Below are positions 30,068 to 37,910 of a DNA stretch of 64,000 nucleotides, piece by piece. Below the pieces are notes generated by a model. That model did not search any database. It was not told where the DNA came from and was given only the letters and a program-made list of their open reading frames with translations. Origin of the DNA: Bradyrhizobium canariense (GTDB taxonomy: Bacteria; Pseudomonadota; Alphaproteobacteria; Rhizobiales; Xanthobacteraceae); contig NZ_VSST01000084.1 in assembly GCF_019402665.1 (NCBI RefSeq), positions 62,367-126,366 on the forward strand. The letters run 5' to 3'. Numbering within the stretch: position 1 is the first letter of the stretch; each line of letters opens with the position of its first letter. The position numbers were made by a program, and so were the translations under genes.

Positions 30068-30269
30068 GATGCCACCCCGTTGCCGGCACGCCACGTTTCC
30101 CCCATGGCAGCACCGTCGCTGCGAAATCTCGCCTGCGGTTGTGTCCTGAGTTGTGCGAACGGATGTCGAAATTGGGACCGGTGCAGGGCCAGTGTGCGGC
30201 CCCCGAGCTCCGCCGGCTTTCGCTGCCACCGTCGGGCCTTGTCAGGCTGTCGTAAGCTGAGCCGGCTAG

Positions 30270-30353
30270 GGTCGCCTGGCTATGGTGTTGCAGCCCAGCA
30301 CCTCAGCCTCCAATAACCTTCTCCCCGCTTGGTTCTCCCAAGCGGGGTTTTTT
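30270..30353 (+). ncRNA. Candidate small RNA with its own terminator
   Basis: No coding frame ends at the strong terminator 30323-30353, and the sequence just before it (CCTCAGCCTCC and CCTTCTCCCC) is pyrimidine-rich, as in alphaproteobacterial trans-acting sRNAs that pair with Shine-Dalgarno regions. A possible -35 TTGTCA is at 30239-30244, but the -10 is poor, so the 5' end is a guess. Confidence 0.45.
30323..30353 (+). terminator. Strong Rho-independent terminator
   Basis: Perfect 10-bp stem CCCCGCTTGG / CCAAGCGGGG with a 5-base loop followed by six T. It is the clearest intrinsic terminator in the window. Confidence 0.95.
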
Positions 30354-30387
30354 CATGCTGATTTTCATTCGGATTTTCTTGCCGATT

Positions 30388-30645
30388 TCATGCCGGCCGG
30401 CCGGTTTGCGAACCGCCCTCCTCCTGCGTCAGGCGCAGCGAGAAGGCGCGGATCACCGGCGCCGCGAGCAGCACGATCGGCAGCATCGCCGCCCATGCGA
30501 TCAGCCACGACACGAGCCAGTGCGCGAGGAAGTCCAGCGCGTTCGCTACGGGAAAGCTGGCGATGCCCGCGGCGATCAGCGAGGTCAGTCCGGACTGGAT
30601 GATTCCAAACACGAAATGAGAATAGCGGCGGGGAATGCCCAGCAT
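30388..30645 (-). CDS. DUF2798 small membrane protein
   Basis: 85 residues from MLGIPRRYSHFVFG. Two membrane segments (about 10-30 and 45-68) and the typical DUF2798 pattern (SHFVFGIIQSGLTSLIAAGIAS). Family function unknown. The ATG at 30645 is the first with family-like sequence after it; the longer frame (to 30690) adds atypical residues. Confidence 0.75.
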   Translation of the reverse strand: MLGIPRRYSHFVFGIIQSGLTSLIAAGIASFPVANALDFLAHWLVSWLIAWAAMLPIVLLAAPVIRAFSLRLTQEEGGSQTGRPA

Positions 30646-30899
30646 GACGCGCCCATGTTGCTGACCGTCATCGGACCAAGCAAGGCACATGCCGCCGCAT
30701 TCCGGAAGGCGCCCTTACCCATCCCAGGAACTCTGTTCTTGGCCGGAGAACCACGGAGAGGCCTCGCGCCGTCGCTGGGCGGCAGCGCGTGCGTTTGCGG
30801 GATAGCCGTGCGCTATCCGGGGCTTACCGACAGATTTAGCCTTTCCTGGAATATTATGCCGCCCAGCATGTTCTCAGGGATGGAAGTGAATCGTGGGAG

Positions 30900-31094
30900 A
30901 TGGCCATGAATCACAGGGGCATCGAGTTCACCGTCGCCAAGACGGCACTTCCCGGCATCTGGCAGTGGCAGTTCCGGATCGGCGAGCAGATCAAGACCGG
31001 CAGGACCGAGACCAAGATCGATCTGTTGGCGATCCGGCGGGTGCAGCTGCGCATCGATCGGGAGCTGAAGGCGATCGGGCGCAACGCGACCTGA
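30900..31094 (+). CDS. Small conserved hypothetical protein
   Basis: 64 residues, MAMNHRGIEFTVAKTALPG onward. A mixed beta/alpha pattern with GIWQWQFRIGEQIKTGRTETK and a basic C-terminal helix. No signal or membrane segment. GGGAGATGGCC precedes it; an internal ATG at 30906 is also possible. No known function. Confidence 0.6.
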   Translation: MAMNHRGIEFTVAKTALPGIWQWQFRIGEQIKTGRTETKIDLLAIRRVQLRIDRELKAIGRNAT

Positions 31095-31254
31095 GCGGCC
31101 GGACCGAGATCGTCGTAGCATGGCTGGCAGGGGCGCAGCCGCGTCCATGGGCTATTCCGTAGCCGCCCGGAATTGATCTGCCGATGGTTTAGGATTGGAC
31201 TGCCCGCGAATTTGGCCGTGGGGACGGAGCCATCAGGCGCGATCGGTACGAACC

Positions 31255-31488
31255 ATGCCGCTCTACTTCTTTCGCATCCGGAACGGCCGCTATTCCGGCT
31301 GCGCCGACCAGGCGTCGGAATTTGCCGATCGCGATTTGGCCTGGAAGGAGATGACCAGCGTCTGCGCCGACATGGCCGCCGGCATCGCCCGCAAGCTCCA
31401 GGAAAATTCCGAATGGAACATGGAGCTGCTGGACGAGGCCAAGGAGCCCGTGTTCCGGATCCGCATCACATCCGAGACCTTCGAATAG
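31255..31488 (+). CDS. DUF6894-like small protein
   Basis: 77 residues, MPLYFFRIRNGRYSGCADQASEF. The opening PLYFFRIRNG and later ADRDLAWKEM are typical of the short rhizobial DUF6894 proteins. Function unknown. The frame is open upstream, but the ATG at 31255 gives the family N-terminus. Confidence 0.7.
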   Translation: MPLYFFRIRNGRYSGCADQASEFADRDLAWKEMTSVCADMAAGIARKLQENSEWNMELLDEAKEPVFRIRITSETFE

Positions 31489-31496
31489 GGCCAGGC

Positions 31497-31751
31497 CTAA
31501 TCCGCGCTGGGCAGCCGTCGCATGGTGAATTCGATGTCGCCGCCGGGCAGCTCGCGCCAAGTCTCGACCGCGCTCATGTAGCCGGCCTTGGGGTAGCGGG
31601 CGAAGAAAGCCTGCGCCCTTTCCCGCGCCGCCGCGCGCGGCAGCGTGAAGGTCTCGCGCAGATAGCCGTCGCCGGCCGTCGCGCCGGGCTTGCCGCCCAT
31701 CGTGCGCCGGCGCGCCATCCGCTCGGCGAGATCCCGCGGACGATCGGCCAT
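31497..31751 (-). CDS. Hypothetical protein
   Basis: 84 residues beginning MADRPRDLAERMARRRTMGG. Soluble, basic, with a helical middle (AAARERAQAFFARYPKAGYMSAVETWREL) and no known domain. Convergent with the DUF6894-like gene. GGAGGCGGGAC lies before the ATG. Confidence 0.55.
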   Translation of the reverse strand: MADRPRDLAERMARRRTMGGKPGATAGDGYLRETFTLPRAAARERAQAFFARYPKAGYMSAVETWRELPGGDIEFTMRRLPSAD

Positions 31752-31855
31752 GTCCCGCCTCCTTTACGCAATACGCTCTCGCGCAATGTAGGAAGCAGGC
31801 CGACCGAAGAGGAGTCCCGGCCGGAGGCATCAACCGCCTCCGATCGGGCAGATGG

Positions 31856-32170
31856 TCAATTGGCAGACGTGCCGGACTTCTTCTTCGGCGCACCGGTCGC
31901 GGCCGAGGCCTTTGGCGCCGCCGCCTGCTTCGGCGGGTCGGAGCGCATGCCGCCCCAGGGATCGTTGGAGGCCTTGGAATCCGGTATCTTCTTCAGCGTT
32001 TCCTTGTAGGCCTTGTCACGCTCGGCTTCCGCGGCCTTCTCCTCGGGGGTCTTGCCAGGCCCCTCCTGCAGCAAATTGAGATTGGGCATTTGCGCATAGA
32101 CCGGTCCCGCCAGCACGGTCGGTCCCGCCAGAACAGCCAGCACCGCGGCCATAGGGAAAAGCTTCATCAT
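31856..32170 (-). CDS. Periplasmic protein with DKAYKxxLxxIPxSK-DPW motif
   Basis: 104 residues. Signal peptide about 1-26 (ends PVYAQ), then a charged region and the motif DKAYKETLKKIPDSK, followed by NDPWGGMRSDPP and a Lys/Ala/Pro-rich tail. AAGGAG precedes the ATG at 32170. The same motif is in the product of 35673-35906, so they are paralogues. Function unknown; a short periplasmic adaptor is one guess. Confidence 0.78.
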   Translation of the reverse strand: MMKLFPMAAVLAVLAGPTVLAGPVYAQMPNLNLLQEGPGKTPEEKAAEAERDKAYKETLKKIPDSKASNDPWGGMRSDPPKQAAAPKASAATGAPKKKSGTSAN

Positions 32171-32250
32171 TGGCTCCTTGATCATCCATGGCGGCACGGG
32201 TCGCCCGCGCCTTGTCGCCCCGGCCACAACCGCAAGGGCCGCTCGGCCCG

Positions 32251-32382
32251 CTAGAGCCGGTCCGATTTGCACGATTTCGGCGCGTGGAGCCAGTCGTCCC
32301 AGATCGGGCCGCACTTGGTGCACCCGTTCAGCAACAGGCCGAGCCCGGCCAGACAAAACACGAGGACATACCGACGCAACAT
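32251..32382 (-). CDS. 43-residue lipoprotein
   Basis: Translating the minus strand from the ATG at 32382 gives MLRRYVLVFCLAGLG-LLLNGC then TKCGPIWDDWLHAPKSCKSDRL and a TAG stop. The lipobox is LLNGC with Cys21 as the lipidated residue. The mature part is only 23 residues with two more cysteines, which could form a disulfide. It lies 81 bases upstream of the DKAYK-motif gene on the same strand. Function unknown. Confidence 0.7.
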   Translation of the reverse strand: MLRRYVLVFCLAGLGLLLNGCTKCGPIWDDWLHAPKSCKSDRL

Positions 32383-32528
32383 CACCCACCCATACCCACT
32401 CCGTGGCATCATACCGGGCGAAGTCGGGCATTTTCAAGCCGACCGGGACCCGCGGCAGGCCGGGTGACTTTGCCGCGCCGGTCTGCTCGGATTGCCGAAC
32501 ATCCGACAATACGGAGGGAACGACAGCA

Positions 32529-32993
32529 ATGCCATCGCAGCCAGAAGCCGAGTTCGGCATCACTGAGGCCCGACGCATCCTCGGCGAGGTCTTTGCGCCC
32601 TGGGTCCAGGATCTCAACCTGTCGGTCGAGCGCATCGAGCACCTGCCGCCGCCGGACGTGCCGGACTGGCAGCCGGCAGCGCTCCTGCGCATGCCGTTCT
32701 CGGAGCGCCTGTGCCGCAACGGCGGCGTGGTCTGCGGCCAAGCGCTGATGGCGCTCGCCGACACCGCGATGGTGATCGCGAACCTCGCCGCCAACCGCGG
32801 CTATCGACCGATGACGACGGTCGACCAGACCACGCATTTCATGCGCGCGGTCTCCTCGTCGGACGTGCTGGCCGACGCCCGCGTGGTGCGGCTCGGACGC
32901 AGCATGAGCTTTGGCCGGGTCACGCTGCTCTCGGCCACCGACAACAAGCCGGTGGCGATGGTGTCGAGCGCGTTCGCGATGCTGCCGGGTTGA
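32529..32993 (+). CDS. PaaI-family acyl-CoA thioesterase
   Basis: 154 residues with a hotdog fold. The core NGGVVCGQALMALADTAMVIA and TTVDQTTHFMRAVSSSDVLADARVVRLGRSMSFG match PaaI/YbgC-like thioesterases, which hydrolyse acyl-CoA thioesters. The ATG at 32529 has GGAGG upstream. Substrate unknown; no pathway neighbours. Confidence 0.87.
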   Translation: MPSQPEAEFGITEARRILGEVFAPWVQDLNLSVERIEHLPPPDVPDWQPAALLRMPFSERLCRNGGVVCGQALMALADTAMVIANLAANRGYRPMTTVDQTTHFMRAVSSSDVLADARVVRLGRSMSFGRVTLLSATDNKPVAMVSSAFAMLPG

Positions 32994-33013
32994 GTATCAG
33001 CCGAAAAGAGGAA

Positions 33014-33043
33014 AGCCGCGTGAGCGCAAAGCGCACCGCGGCT
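33014..33043 (-). terminator. Terminator of the HdeA-like gene
   Basis: Stem AGCCGCG...CGCGGCT with an inner GCGC pair. Read on the minus strand it is followed by TTTCCTCTTTT, so it ends the leftward gene at 33106. Confidence 0.65.
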
Positions 33044-33105
33044 CTCGATGGCGTCATGTCGAGACAGGAAGCGCGATCGCGCTTCGCGCCGTCACGCGGG
33101 AGACG

Positions 33106-33399
33106 TTACTTGCCGAGCACTTCGTCAGCCGCCGTGACGATGCTGACGTTCGGATTTTTTCCGCAATAGCTGCCGAACTGCTTGGCGTTCTCGACGAACA
33201 CGTCGGTGTCGATGATCGCGTTCTCTTCGTCGCCCTTGTACCAGCCGTCCATCCAGGTCAGCACCATCTTGATGGTGTCGTCGCCGCTCTCCAAGAACTG
33301 CTTGCAGCTCATGGTCGCGAGATCGAGCTTGGTGGCGTGGGCGGGCATGGACGACAGCGAGAGCGCTGCGGCGAACAGAAGCGAAAACGTGGTCTTCAT
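33106..33399 (-). CDS. HdeA/HdeB-family periplasmic protein
   Basis: 97 residues. Signal peptide about 1-21 (AHA-T). The mature part (LATMSCKQFLESGDDTIKMVLTWMDGWYKG, then GSYCGKNP) has the paired cysteines of HdeA/HdeB proteins. The E. coli members are acid-activated chaperones; whether this one acts in acid is not known. Start at 33399 with GGAGATATTG upstream. Confidence 0.85.
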   Translation of the reverse strand: MKTTFSLLFAAALSLSSMPAHATKLDLATMSCKQFLESGDDTIKMVLTWMDGWYKGDEENAIIDTDVFVENAKQFGSYCGKNPNVSIVTAADEVLGK

Positions 33400-33623
33400 C
33401 AATATCTCCATCGGCGCGTAGCGCCACAAAGGAACGGCTTGGGGGAAAATCGGCGGAGTGACTTCCGGTTCGACGTCGTAAACGAAATCTGAAGCGCTGT
33501 GCAAGTAGCGCCAGTATTGAATTTAGTTCAACGTAATTGGCGCAGCGAGAGGCGCATCGGCCTCGCTTTCGTACAGTAGTGCATATGATGTGAATGATGG
33601 TTCGCATCGCGCGCGATGCTGCG

Positions 33624-35672
33624 TCATGTTCGCGCGATACGACCTCGGCGCCGCCAGCGCAGTCCTGCAACCACGAGCGCGATAATCGCGAGCGCGATCG
33701 CCGATGATGCCGCAAAAAATCGCCCACCGGGACGATCGATGGTACGCGACCATAACGACGGCCCCTCGCCGGGCCGTGCCAGGCGAAACGCAACGACGCT
33801 GTCGCCGATCGAGGTGCCTGCCTCGGAGTGGCCGCCGGCGCCGATCGCGACATACTGCTCGCCCTTCCAGAAATAGGTCATCGGATTGGCGACGCCGGGC
33901 ACGGGCAGCCGACCCTGCCACAGCTCACTGCCGCTGCGCGCGTCGAAGGCGCGCAAATAGGCGTCCATCGCTCCGGTGAAGACGAGCCCGCCTGCCGTGA
34001 CAGCGAGCCCGTTGACGAGCGGCGCACCCCACGGCAGCGGCACGCCGAGCGGGGCCAGATCCTCGGTGGTGCCGACCGTCGAACGCCAGAGGATCTTGCC
34101 CGCCTTCAGATCGACCGCGACCATCTCGCCCCAGGGCGGCTTGTTGCAAAGAAACCCGAGCGGCGACATTGCCACCGCACGCGACATCGCAAACGGCGCA
34201 CCATTCTGCTGGCCGAAATCATGACCGGGCGGAGGATCGAATCCGGCCGCCTCCGCCCGCGGAATCAGCTTGATGAGATGAACGGCCCGGCTGGTGTTGG
34301 CATAGAGGACCTGGTTGACGGGATCGAAGGCTGCGCTGCCCCAGTTGACGCCGCCGCCGGTGAAGGGAAACTCCAGCGTGCCTTGCGTTGAGGGTGGCGT
34401 GTACAGGCCCTCGTTGCGTGCCTCCGCAAACTGCGTCTCGCAAGCTGAGCGGCGCAGGCCAGGAACGAGCGAGAGCGCATCCTCAGTCGAGATTTTTTGC
34501 GACATCAGCGGTGGCACATGCGTCGGGAATGGCTGCGTGGGCGACAGCCGTTCACCTTCCGCGGCCCCCTGCGGAACGCTGCGCTCCTCGACCGGCCACA
34601 CCGGCTTGCCGGTATCGCGATCGAGCACAAAGACAAAGCCCTGCTTGGTCGGCTGGATCACGACATCGCGCTGACCTTCGCCGGTGTCGATGCGCGTGAG
34701 CGTCGGTTGCGCCGGAAGATCGTAATCCCAGACGTCGTGATGCACGGTCTGGAATGCCCATACGAGTTCGCCGGTCTCAATGCGCAGCGCGACCACCGAA
34801 TTGGCATGCTCGTTGTTGCCCGGCCGCTTGCCGCCCCAAAAATCCGGCGACGGCGAGGACGTCGGCAGGAATACCAGTCCGCGCGCCGCGTCGACCGACA
34901 TCGGCGCCCAGACATTGGCGTGACCGGCTTCGATGCCGTCGCGCTTGAGCGGCTCGAACGTCCAGCGCGGCTGACCGCTACGCGCATCGAACGCGCGCAC
35001 CACACCGCTCGGCGCGTCGACGCGGCGGTTGTCGCCGATCGCGGAGCCGACCACGACGACGCCGCGGCCGACCGCCGGCGGCGAGGTGATCTGGAATTCG
35101 CCGGGCCATTCCAGCTTCATGCCGATATCGGGCCTGACCTCACCGCCCTCCCCGAATCCGCCACAGGGGATACCCGTCTTCGCATCGAGCGCGATCAGGC
35201 GAACATCGTTCGTGCCCATGAAGATACGCGATCGACATGCGGCATCCGCAGGCGCCTCATCGTCGATCCAGTAGGTGACGCCGCGGCAGACGTAGCGGTT
35301 GGCGGGACGCTGGTTGATTGCGATCTTCGGATCGTAGCGCCATTTCTGCGCACCCGTGCCGGGATCGAGCGCAATCACCTCGTTGAAAGGCGAGCAGAAG
35401 ACCAGGCTGTCCTCGACGAACAGCGGCGTCGCCTGGAATTTGGTTCGCCGCATCACTCCGGGCGGCCGCGCCGCGAGATCGCCCGTCTGGAATTCGAAGG
35501 CCCGAACCAGGTTGCCGACATTGTCGGGCGTGATCTCTCGCAATGGCGAGAAGCGCGAGCCACCGGGATCGCCACCCCAGCTCTCCCAGGCGAGGCCTGG
35601 CCGCGCCGAAAACAAGAGGAGCGTGATGAGAGCTGCCAAATACCGGGGGCGGGTCGCCAGCGCCCGCCTCAC
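33624..35672 (-). CDS. PQQ-dependent dehydrogenase (glucose/quinate type)
   Basis: 682 residues. Signal peptide about 1-28, then an eight-bladed propeller with PQQ-enzyme features (ESWGGDPGGSRFSPLREIT, HHDVWDYDLPAQPTL, VNWGSAAFDP, AMDAYLRAFDARSGSELWQGRLP), then a single C-terminal membrane segment (about 655-672) and a basic tail. It resembles membrane glucose and quinate dehydrogenases, which oxidise sugars or cyclitols in the periplasm and feed electrons to quinone, but lacks their N-terminal five-span anchor. The GTG start directly follows the preceding TAG. Substrate unknown. Confidence 0.9.
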   Translation of the reverse strand: MRRALATRPRYLAALITLLLFSARPGLAWESWGGDPGGSRFSPLREITPDNVGNLVRAFEFQTGDLAARPPGVMRRTKFQATPLFVEDSLVFCSPFNEVIALDPGTGAQKWRYDPKIAINQRPANRYVCRGVTYWIDDEAPADAACRSRIFMGTNDVRLIALDAKTGIPCGGFGEGGEVRPDIGMKLEWPGEFQITSPPAVGRGVVVVGSAIGDNRRVDAPSGVVRAFDARSGQPRWTFEPLKRDGIEAGHANVWAPMSVDAARGLVFLPTSSPSPDFWGGKRPGNNEHANSVVALRIETGELVWAFQTVHHDVWDYDLPAQPTLTRIDTGEGQRDVVIQPTKQGFVFVLDRDTGKPVWPVEERSVPQGAAEGERLSPTQPFPTHVPPLMSQKISTEDALSLVPGLRRSACETQFAEARNEGLYTPPSTQGTLEFPFTGGGVNWGSAAFDPVNQVLYANTSRAVHLIKLIPRAEAAGFDPPPGHDFGQQNGAPFAMSRAVAMSPLGFLCNKPPWGEMVAVDLKAGKILWRSTVGTTEDLAPLGVPLPWGAPLVNGLAVTAGGLVFTGAMDAYLRAFDARSGSELWQGRLPVPGVANPMTYFWKGEQYVAIGAGGHSEAGTSIGDSVVAFRLARPGEGPSLWSRTIDRPGGRFFAASSAIALAIIALVVAGLRWRRRGRIART

Positions 35673-35906
35673 CTATTTCGGCTTCTTGGCGGGTTCAGGC
35701 GGACGCGCCCCGCTCCAAGGGTCGTACTTCTCCTTGGATTCGGGAATGCGCTCGAGCGCGGCCTTGTAGGCCTTCTCGTCGACCTTGGGCTTGTTGTCCG
35801 CCTTCTGGCCGCCCTCGTTAGGCTGACGCCTGCCGCCGCCCATCTGCGCCTGCGCGGAGGCAACCGCCAGCGCCAGCACGGCGGCCGCTATGACCAAAAT
35901 CCTCAT
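35673..35906 (-). CDS. Small periplasmic protein, paralogue of 31856-32170
   Basis: 77 residues. Signal peptide about 1-20 (ASAQAQ), then a Gly/Asn/Lys-rich linker and EKAYKAALERIPESKEKYDPWSGARPP. This shares the spacing AYKxxLxxIPxSKxxxDPWxGxR with the product of 31856-32170. The stop is immediately followed by the GTG of the PQQ dehydrogenase, so the two are probably co-translated and may work together. Confidence 0.78.
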   Translation of the reverse strand: MRILVIAAAVLALAVASAQAQMGGGRRQPNEGGQKADNKPKVDEKAYKAALERIPESKEKYDPWSGARPPEPAKKPK

Positions 35907-35977
35907 GGGCGCAATCCCCCTCGTCTGGGGTACAAACTAGCCGGCAATTATGGAATAGCCAATGCCGCGGGGTCCAG

Positions 35978-36073
35978 GGCTTCAGGAAATTCTGGCTCCA
36001 GGAAATCTTGCTCCAGGAATCTTGCTCCAGGAAATCTTGGCTTCAAGAAATCCTGGCTTCAGCAAATCTTGGT
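35978..36073. repeat. Six tandem 15-16-bp repeats
   Basis: Imperfect units of GGCTCCAGGAAATCTT run head to tail, with changes such as TTCAGGAAATTCT and TTCAAGAAATCCT. They lie upstream of the lipoprotein gene at 36136. Role unknown. Confidence 0.88.
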
Positions 36074-36135
36074 TGGCCGGGTCTTCGTCGGATCGCATTC
36101 GTGCCTATATTTTGGCCCGCAGGGGACCTTCACGG

Positions 36136-36540
36136 ATGTTACGGATTATTGCTCACGCCGCGCTGCTGGCCAGCGCGCTCGCGCTCGCGGCCTGCGGCTT
36201 TGCCGACAGCCGCGCACCGGTGCCCGAGTTCATGCGCATGAAGGAGGCCGAGCAGCCGCCGCCCGAAGCGGCCCCCGACGTCAAACGCGTCGTGCGCGAG
36301 CAGATCGAATTCGTCTTCCTCAGCACGTCCTATCCGCGTGAGGTGCATGTCGCCTCACCCCATCGTGAGGTGCGGGGACCGGGCTGGACAGCTTGCGTCC
36401 GCGCCCAGCTCACCTCGGCGACCGGATCGCCGCTCGGGCCACAGACCTACATCGTGACCATATCGGGCGGAAAGGTGGTCGATCGCCGCCGCGCCGAAGC
36501 GGACGACATCTGCGGGTCGGAAAGCTACGAGCCGATCTAG
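36136..36540 (+). CDS. Putative lipoprotein
   Basis: 134 residues. Lipoprotein signal MLRIIAHAALLASALALAAC with Cys20 as lipidation site. The mature domain (EQIEFVFLSTSYPREV, GWTACVRAQLTSATGSPLGPQTYIVTISGGKVVDRR) is beta-rich and has two cysteines. A conserved hypothetical in bradyrhizobia, as far as I can judge. The frame is open through the upstream repeats, but the ATG at 36136 gives the signal. Confidence 0.75.
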   Translation: MLRIIAHAALLASALALAACGFADSRAPVPEFMRMKEAEQPPPEAAPDVKRVVREQIEFVFLSTSYPREVHVASPHREVRGPGWTACVRAQLTSATGSPLGPQTYIVTISGGKVVDRRRAEADDICGSESYEPI

Positions 36541-36650
36541 GAAGCAGATCAAGCCGAACATCGATCCGGTTCCGGGAAAAACCTGTAATTTGGCCGGAAC
36601 GATCATGGCCTCCCCTTCTTGTTACCGCCGAGGGCAGTTTCGAGGAGGAC

Positions 36651-36983
36651 ATGATGAGGACATTCACGATTGCATTGCTGGCTGGTGTCGGAGCCTTGGC
36701 AGCGGTGAGCGGCGCGAAGGCCGCCGACGTCTATACGACCAGCGAATACACCAGCCCCGATCTCGTCCAGCAAGTGCGGCTGGTCTGCGACGATTCCGGC
36801 AATTGCTATCGCACCCGCGGCGGCTCGCGCGTGATCGTGCGCGACTCCTATGCGACCATGCCGCGCGACCGCTACTATGAGCGCCGCACCTATCGCGACT
36901 GGGACGATGGTCCGCGCGGCGGCGTCGGTATCCGCGCGCCCGGCGTCAGTGTTGGCGTCGGTGTCGGCGGGGACCGCTGGTAA
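36651..36983 (+). CDS. Small secreted protein, Tyr/Arg- and Gly-rich
   Basis: 110 residues. Signal peptide about 1-24 (SGAKAAD). The mature part has a short Cys pair (LVCDDSGNCYRT), a Tyr/Arg-rich stretch (RDRYYERRTYRDWDD) and a Gly/Val repeat tail (GVSVGVGVGGDRW). GAGGAGG precedes two ATGs (36651, 36654). No known function; envelope location likely. Confidence 0.75.
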   Translation: MMRTFTIALLAGVGALAAVSGAKAADVYTTSEYTSPDLVQQVRLVCDDSGNCYRTRGGSRVIVRDSYATMPRDRYYERRTYRDWDDGPRGGVGIRAPGVSVGVGVGGDRW

Positions 36984-37000
36984 TCAATGATGACATGACA

Positions 37001-37036
37001 GGCGGGACCGAACGAGACAACTCGTCCGGTCCCGCC
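37001..37036. terminator. Bidirectional stem-loop between convergent genes
   Basis: GGCGGGACCG (37001-37010) pairs with CGGTCCCGCC (37027-37036), with an inner ACGAG/CTCGT pair. It lies between the secreted-protein and AhpD-like genes and could end both. Confidence 0.7.
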
Positions 37037-37058
37037 CATGCGATTCGTGTCGCAGACG

Positions 37059-37415
37059 TCAGGCAGCAACTGTCTGCTGCTGGAACTGCTCGTAGGCCGC
37101 GATCGCATCCGCGGCATACATCAGCGACGGCCCGCCGCCCATGTAGACGGCCATGCCGAGCGTCTCCTCGACCTCCTCGCGCGTTGCACCGAGCTTGACC
37201 AAAGCTTCGGTATGGAAGCCGATGCAGCCATCGCAATGCGCGGCAACGCCGAGCGCGAGCGCAATCATTTCCTTGGTCTTCTTGTCCAGCGCGCCGTCGC
37301 GCGTGGCGGCCTGTGCAAGCGCGGAAAATCCCTTCATGGTGTCGGGAATGTCGCTGCGCAGCTTGCGCATGTTGGCGGAGATTTGGCGGGTGATCTCGGG
37401 GTAATTCTTGTCCAT
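37059..37415 (-). CDS. AhpD/carboxymuconolactone decarboxylase-like protein
   Basis: 118 residues. The motif CDGCIGFHTEALVKLGATREEVEE carries the CxxC-x3-H of AhpD-like alkylhydroperoxidases. Such proteins are helical, often trimeric, and act in peroxide or nitrosative defence. Start MDKNYPEITRQ at 37415. It lies 21 bases downstream of the YedE-like gene on the same strand, so it may belong to that sulfur-related operon. Confidence 0.88.
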   Translation of the reverse strand: MDKNYPEITRQISANMRKLRSDIPDTMKGFSALAQAATRDGALDKKTKEMIALALGVAAHCDGCIGFHTEALVKLGATREEVEETLGMAVYMGGGPSLMYAADAIAAYEQFQQQTVAA

Positions 37416-37436
37416 GACTTACTCTCTGCGTTTACT

Positions 37437-37910
37437 CTAGGTGTCGAACGGATCGGCCGGCGTGACGAAGCGCGTCAATGACGGCAGGTGAGCGACGAAG
37501 CGGGCGAGCGCCATGCCGGCACTCATCGCAACGACGAAGATGACGGCAGACACGGAGCCAAATCCGAGCGCGGTCAGCGCCGGCCCCGGACAGAAGCCCG
37601 CCAGCCCCCAACCCACACCGAAGATCGGGGGGCCTGCGATGATCCTGGGATCGATGTCGTTGCGCGTCGGAAGATAAAATCGTTCGGCGAAGTAGGGCCG
37701 CGCGAGCTTCAGGACGCGTTTGAAGCCGGTGAAAGTCACGGCCACCGCGCCGGCCATCACGAAGGCAAGGCTCGCATCCCAGGTCCCCGCCGGGATGCCG
37801 CCGACGTCGAGGAAGTTCAGGACCTTCGCCGGATTCGCCATGCCCGAGACGATCAGGCCCAGGCCGAAAATCACGCCGATCAAGAATTGAACCGGTATAG
37901 CCATCGCCAT
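37437..37910 (-). CDS. YeeE/YedE-type transporter half (DUF6691, PmpB-like)
   Basis: 157 residues with four or five membrane segments. The conserved motif GVGWGLAGFCPGPALTALG holds the family Cys. Such half-size proteins pair with a YeeE partner for uptake of thiosulfate or other sulfur species. The start overlaps the stop of the upstream gene as TGATG, so the two halves are made together. Residues near the C-terminus (TRFVTPADPFDT) are soluble. Confidence 0.85.
   Translation of the reverse strand: MAMAIPVQFLIGVIFGLGLIVSGMANPAKVLNFLDVGGIPAGTWDASLAFVMAGAVAVTFTGFKRVLKLARPYFAERFYLPTRNDIDPRIIAGPPIFGVGWGLAGFCPGPALTALGFGSVSAVIFVVAMSAGMALARFVAHLPSLTRFVTPADPFDT

Larger units (their letters stand above)
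30068..30387. other. Gene-free stretch carrying the sRNA candidate
   Basis: 320 bases between the membrane peptide and the DUF2798 gene. I see no coding sequence. The right half contains the terminator-linked sRNA candidate described separately; the left half shows nothing distinctive. Confidence 0.5.

Noticed and set aside
30180..30353. tmRNA, 6S RNA or another housekeeping RNA ending at the strong terminator
   Set aside because: No tRNA-like acceptor, no CCA end, no coding tag and no 6S-like open bulge. Kept only as an sRNA candidate.
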